Source: Noviluteimonas gilva
GTDB lineage: Bacteria > Pseudomonadota > Gammaproteobacteria > Xanthomonadales > Xanthomonadaceae
Reading direction: 5' to 3'
NCBI RefSeq assembly: GCF_009740395.1
Contig: NZ_WOXT01000005.1
Coordinates: 62,001 to 126,000 of the forward strand
DNA length: 64,000 nucleotides
In this document: positions 62,366 through 64,000 of the stretch, piece by piece
Layout of the letters: every line of letters begins with the position of its first letter
Position numbering within the stretch: position 1 is the stretch's first letter
Notes under the pieces: model-generated
The model's database searches: none
Seen by the model: only the letters and a program-made list of their open reading frames with translations
Told to the model about the DNA's origin: nothing
Program-made: the position numbers and the translations under genes

Positions 62366-63175
62366 CTAGAGCGAAGCGCCGACGATCCCCTCGCGCAGCG
62401 CGATCTTCGGTGCCGGCTGCGCCGCACGCATCGCGGCGTGCCATGCGATCTCGCGCTGCGCGGTGCGCGATTCGATGCGCCACTTGCCCGGGCGTTCGTC
62501 GATCGGACCCTCGGGCTCGAACATCACGCGCACCTCGGCCGTGCCCGGCAGCGTCATGTTGAACTCGCGGAACTTGGCGACCCGCACCGCTTCCACGCTC
62601 AGGTTTTCCAGGCGACGACAGATCAGCGCCTTCTCTTCCGCATCGCCGCCCGCGTTGAACAACGTGCAGCGGAGCGAACCGGTGTCTTCCGCGCGACCTT
62701 CGGCATCGACGCGCGCAGCCACGCGCACGATGGCATTGGTCGAGCGATACGGCGATTGGAGATAGGTGCGCGTGGCGACGTGTGATTCGCGCGCGTCCAA
62801 GCCTTCGCCGAACGCTGCGTCTTCCAGACGAAGGAGATGACCTTCCGGCACCTTGATCGCCGCGATCATCAAATCCATCGACGTGGTCCCCGTGGTCTTG
62901 CCTTCGGGCATCGCGACGGGTTCGAAAGACCAACCGCCGATGGCTTTCTCGAGGCGGATGCGGACTGCGTCGGGCAACTTCTTCGTCGCGATTTCGTAGG
63001 CGACGACGTGGCCGGTGGCATCGATCGTGATCGTGCCTTCCACGCGCATCGTCATGACTTCTTCGAGTGGCGGCGGCGGTGCTTCGTCGCGCTTGGCGTT
63101 ACCCGCAGGCGACGCGAGCGCGATGACAAGTGCGGTCAGCAGCGGCGCGGTGCGTCGCATCGATCGGTCGAGCAT
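62366..63175 (-). CDS. Hypothetical exported TonB-C-like protein
   Basis: A 269-residue protein with a signal peptide (TAPLLTALVIALASPAGNA). Two beta-rich segments: GTITIDATGHVVAYEIATKK with LEKAIGGWSFEPV, and VRVAARVDAEGRAEDTGSLR. They resemble the TonB C-terminal-type repeats found in energy transducers, but no TonB helix is evident. Function unknown. ATG at 63175; ATG at 63160 is possible. Confidence 0.65.
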   Translation of the reverse strand: MLDRSMRRTAPLLTALVIALASPAGNAKRDEAPPPPLEEVMTMRVEGTITIDATGHVVAYEIATKKLPDAVRIRLEKAIGGWSFEPVAMPEGKTTGTTSMDLMIAAIKVPEGHLLRLEDAAFGEGLDARESHVATRTYLQSPYRSTNAIVRVAARVDAEGRAEDTGSLRCTLFNAGGDAEEKALICRRLENLSVEAVRVAKFREFNMTLPGTAEVRVMFEPEGPIDERPGKWRIESRTAQREIAWHAAMRAAQPAPKIALREGIVGASL

Positions 63176-63233
63176 ATGCCTGCCCCCTGGTTCCCCGGGC
63201 GCGATGCTATCGTGCCGCCACGGGGGGATGCCA

Positions 63234-63485
63234 ATGCGCCGCGATCGTACCGACGAAGAATTGACGCTGACGGGCCGGGCCATGACGGCGCTCGGGTCGA
63301 TCTTCATTTCCGTCCCGGTGCTCGGCTTGCTCTGGCTGTTGTTGAACTACCTGCTCGGCGAGCTTTCGATCCACGTGCTCGTCTGGGCCGTCGCCGGCCT
63401 TACGGTGTTCACGTTCCTGTTTCCCCGCGCCGCGCCGGACCTGTTCGCAGGATTGATCGACGCGCTCTTCAAGATCGGGCGGTAG
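63234..63485 (+). CDS. Small membrane protein
   Basis: An 83-residue protein with two hydrophobic helices (LGSIFISVPVLGLLWLLLNY; VLVWAVAGLTVFTFLF) and a basic N-terminus. Not a named family. It is coupled to the alpha/beta hydrolase gene (TAGTG overlap). ATG at 63234 preferred because GGGGGG lies 6-8 bases upstream. Confidence 0.65.
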   Translation: MRRDRTDEELTLTGRAMTALGSIFISVPVLGLLWLLLNYLLGELSIHVLVWAVAGLTVFTFLFPRAAPDLFAGLIDALFKIGR

Positions 63486-64000
63486 TGACCGGCGCTCACC
63501 AGGACAACACCGTTGCCGTGCCCGGTGGTCGCGTGTTCGTGCGGCGATGGGTGGGCGGAGGTGAGCGCGCACCGATCGTGCTGCTGCACGATTCGCTCGG
63601 GTCGGTGGAGCAGTGGCGGGAATTTCCGCTGGCGCTCGCGAGCGCGATGCAACGCGATGTCATTGCTTACGACCGACTGGGCTTCGGCCATTCCAGCGCG
63701 CGTGATGCGCGGCCTTCGATCCATTTCGTCGACGAAGAAGCGGCGGCGTTTGCCGCATTCGCAGATGCCATCGGCCTCACGCGCTTCGTCTTGTTCGGCC
63801 ATAGCGTCGGCGGTGCGATGGCGCTGGCGATCGCAGCGACGCAAGGCACGCGTTGCGAAGCGGTGATCACCGAGTCGGCGCAAGCCTTCGTTGAATCGCG
63901 CACGCTGGATGGCATCCGCGCGGCGAAGATCGCGTTCGAAGATCCCGAGCAATTCGCGCGCCTCGCGAAATGGCACGGCGACAAGGCGCGCTGGGTGCTC
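63485..64000 (+). CDS. Alpha/beta hydrolase (partial, runs off the right edge)
   Basis: Starting at GTG 63485 (overlapping the preceding TAG), 172 codons are open to the end of the window. IVLLHDSLGSVEQWREFPLA is the N-terminal oxyanion region, VIAYDRLGFGHSSA follows, and the nucleophile elbow is LFGHSVGGAMALAIA (G-x-S-x-G). This is the alpha/beta-hydrolase fold; the catalytic His would lie beyond the edge. The substrate is unknown. Confidence 0.85.
   Translation, partial: MTGAHQDNTVAVPGGRVFVRRWVGGGERAPIVLLHDSLGSVEQWREFPLALASAMQRDVIAYDRLGFGHSSARDARPSIHFVDEEAAAFAAFADAIGLTRFVLFGHSVGGAMALAIAATQGTRCEAVITESAQAFVESRTLDGIRAAKIAFEDPEQFARLAKWHGDKARWVL

Overview
The window looks like a chromosome segment of a high-GC gammaproteobacterium of the Lysobacter/Xanthomonas group. 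This is inferred from the uniformly high GC, the gene order ftsY, AsmA-like, mutY, yggX beside rsmD and coaD, and a CopL-CopA-CopB copper locus of the xanthomonad type. No rRNA gene or CRISPR array was seen.

Layout. Positions 1-12.9 kb are ordinary chromosome: partial queA, a class III aminotransferase, a tightly overlapping leftward run (gamma-glutamyltransferase, ferredoxin, lipoprotein, coaD), rsmD, then rightward ftsY, AsmA-like, mutY, yggX. A tRNA-Phe gene lies at 12947-13022.

From there to 40686 lie two tandem integrative elements. The last 48 bases of the tRNA recur exactly at 30070-30117 and 40639-40686, and a different tyrosine integrase sits just left of each recurring copy. Element 1 (about 17.1 kb) carries a DUF433/DUF5615 toxin-antitoxin-like pair and a large copper cluster: CopZ, CopL, CopA, CopB, cytochrome c, two P1B ATPases, DUF305, a second CopL-like protein, an outer-membrane-type protein, an HMA protein, a MerT-like protein and CueR. 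Two divergent CueR-type promoters appear to feed it. Element 2 (about 10.6 kb) carries a compact recombinase, a PAS histidine kinase with a small STAS-like protein, Hsp20, and several small proteins, two or three of which share a Trp/Glu/Pro pattern. Both elements share a backbone in the same order: HGGxSTGPRT protein, winged-helix protein, AlpA-like HTH protein, a protein of about 240 residues, integrase, att. This suggests one element family with exchangeable cargo.

From 40.7 kb the chromosome resumes with stress-type and hypothetical genes, a LysR regulator facing a SnoaL-like protein, GAF proteins and small proteins. At 46.9-52.9 kb is a full RNA-repair locus: rtcR rightward; and leftward from a clear sigma-54 promoter rsr (Ro60), a non-coding stretch with two repeated modules, one carrying a tRNA-like T-arm (a Y-RNA-like candidate), rtcB and rtcA. 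The rest holds a class A acid phosphatase, two DUF1254 lipoproteins, a YkgJ-like Cys-cluster protein, an M48 protease with two YbjQ-like proteins, a Rof-like Rho antiterminator, and an alpha/beta hydrolase cut by the right edge.
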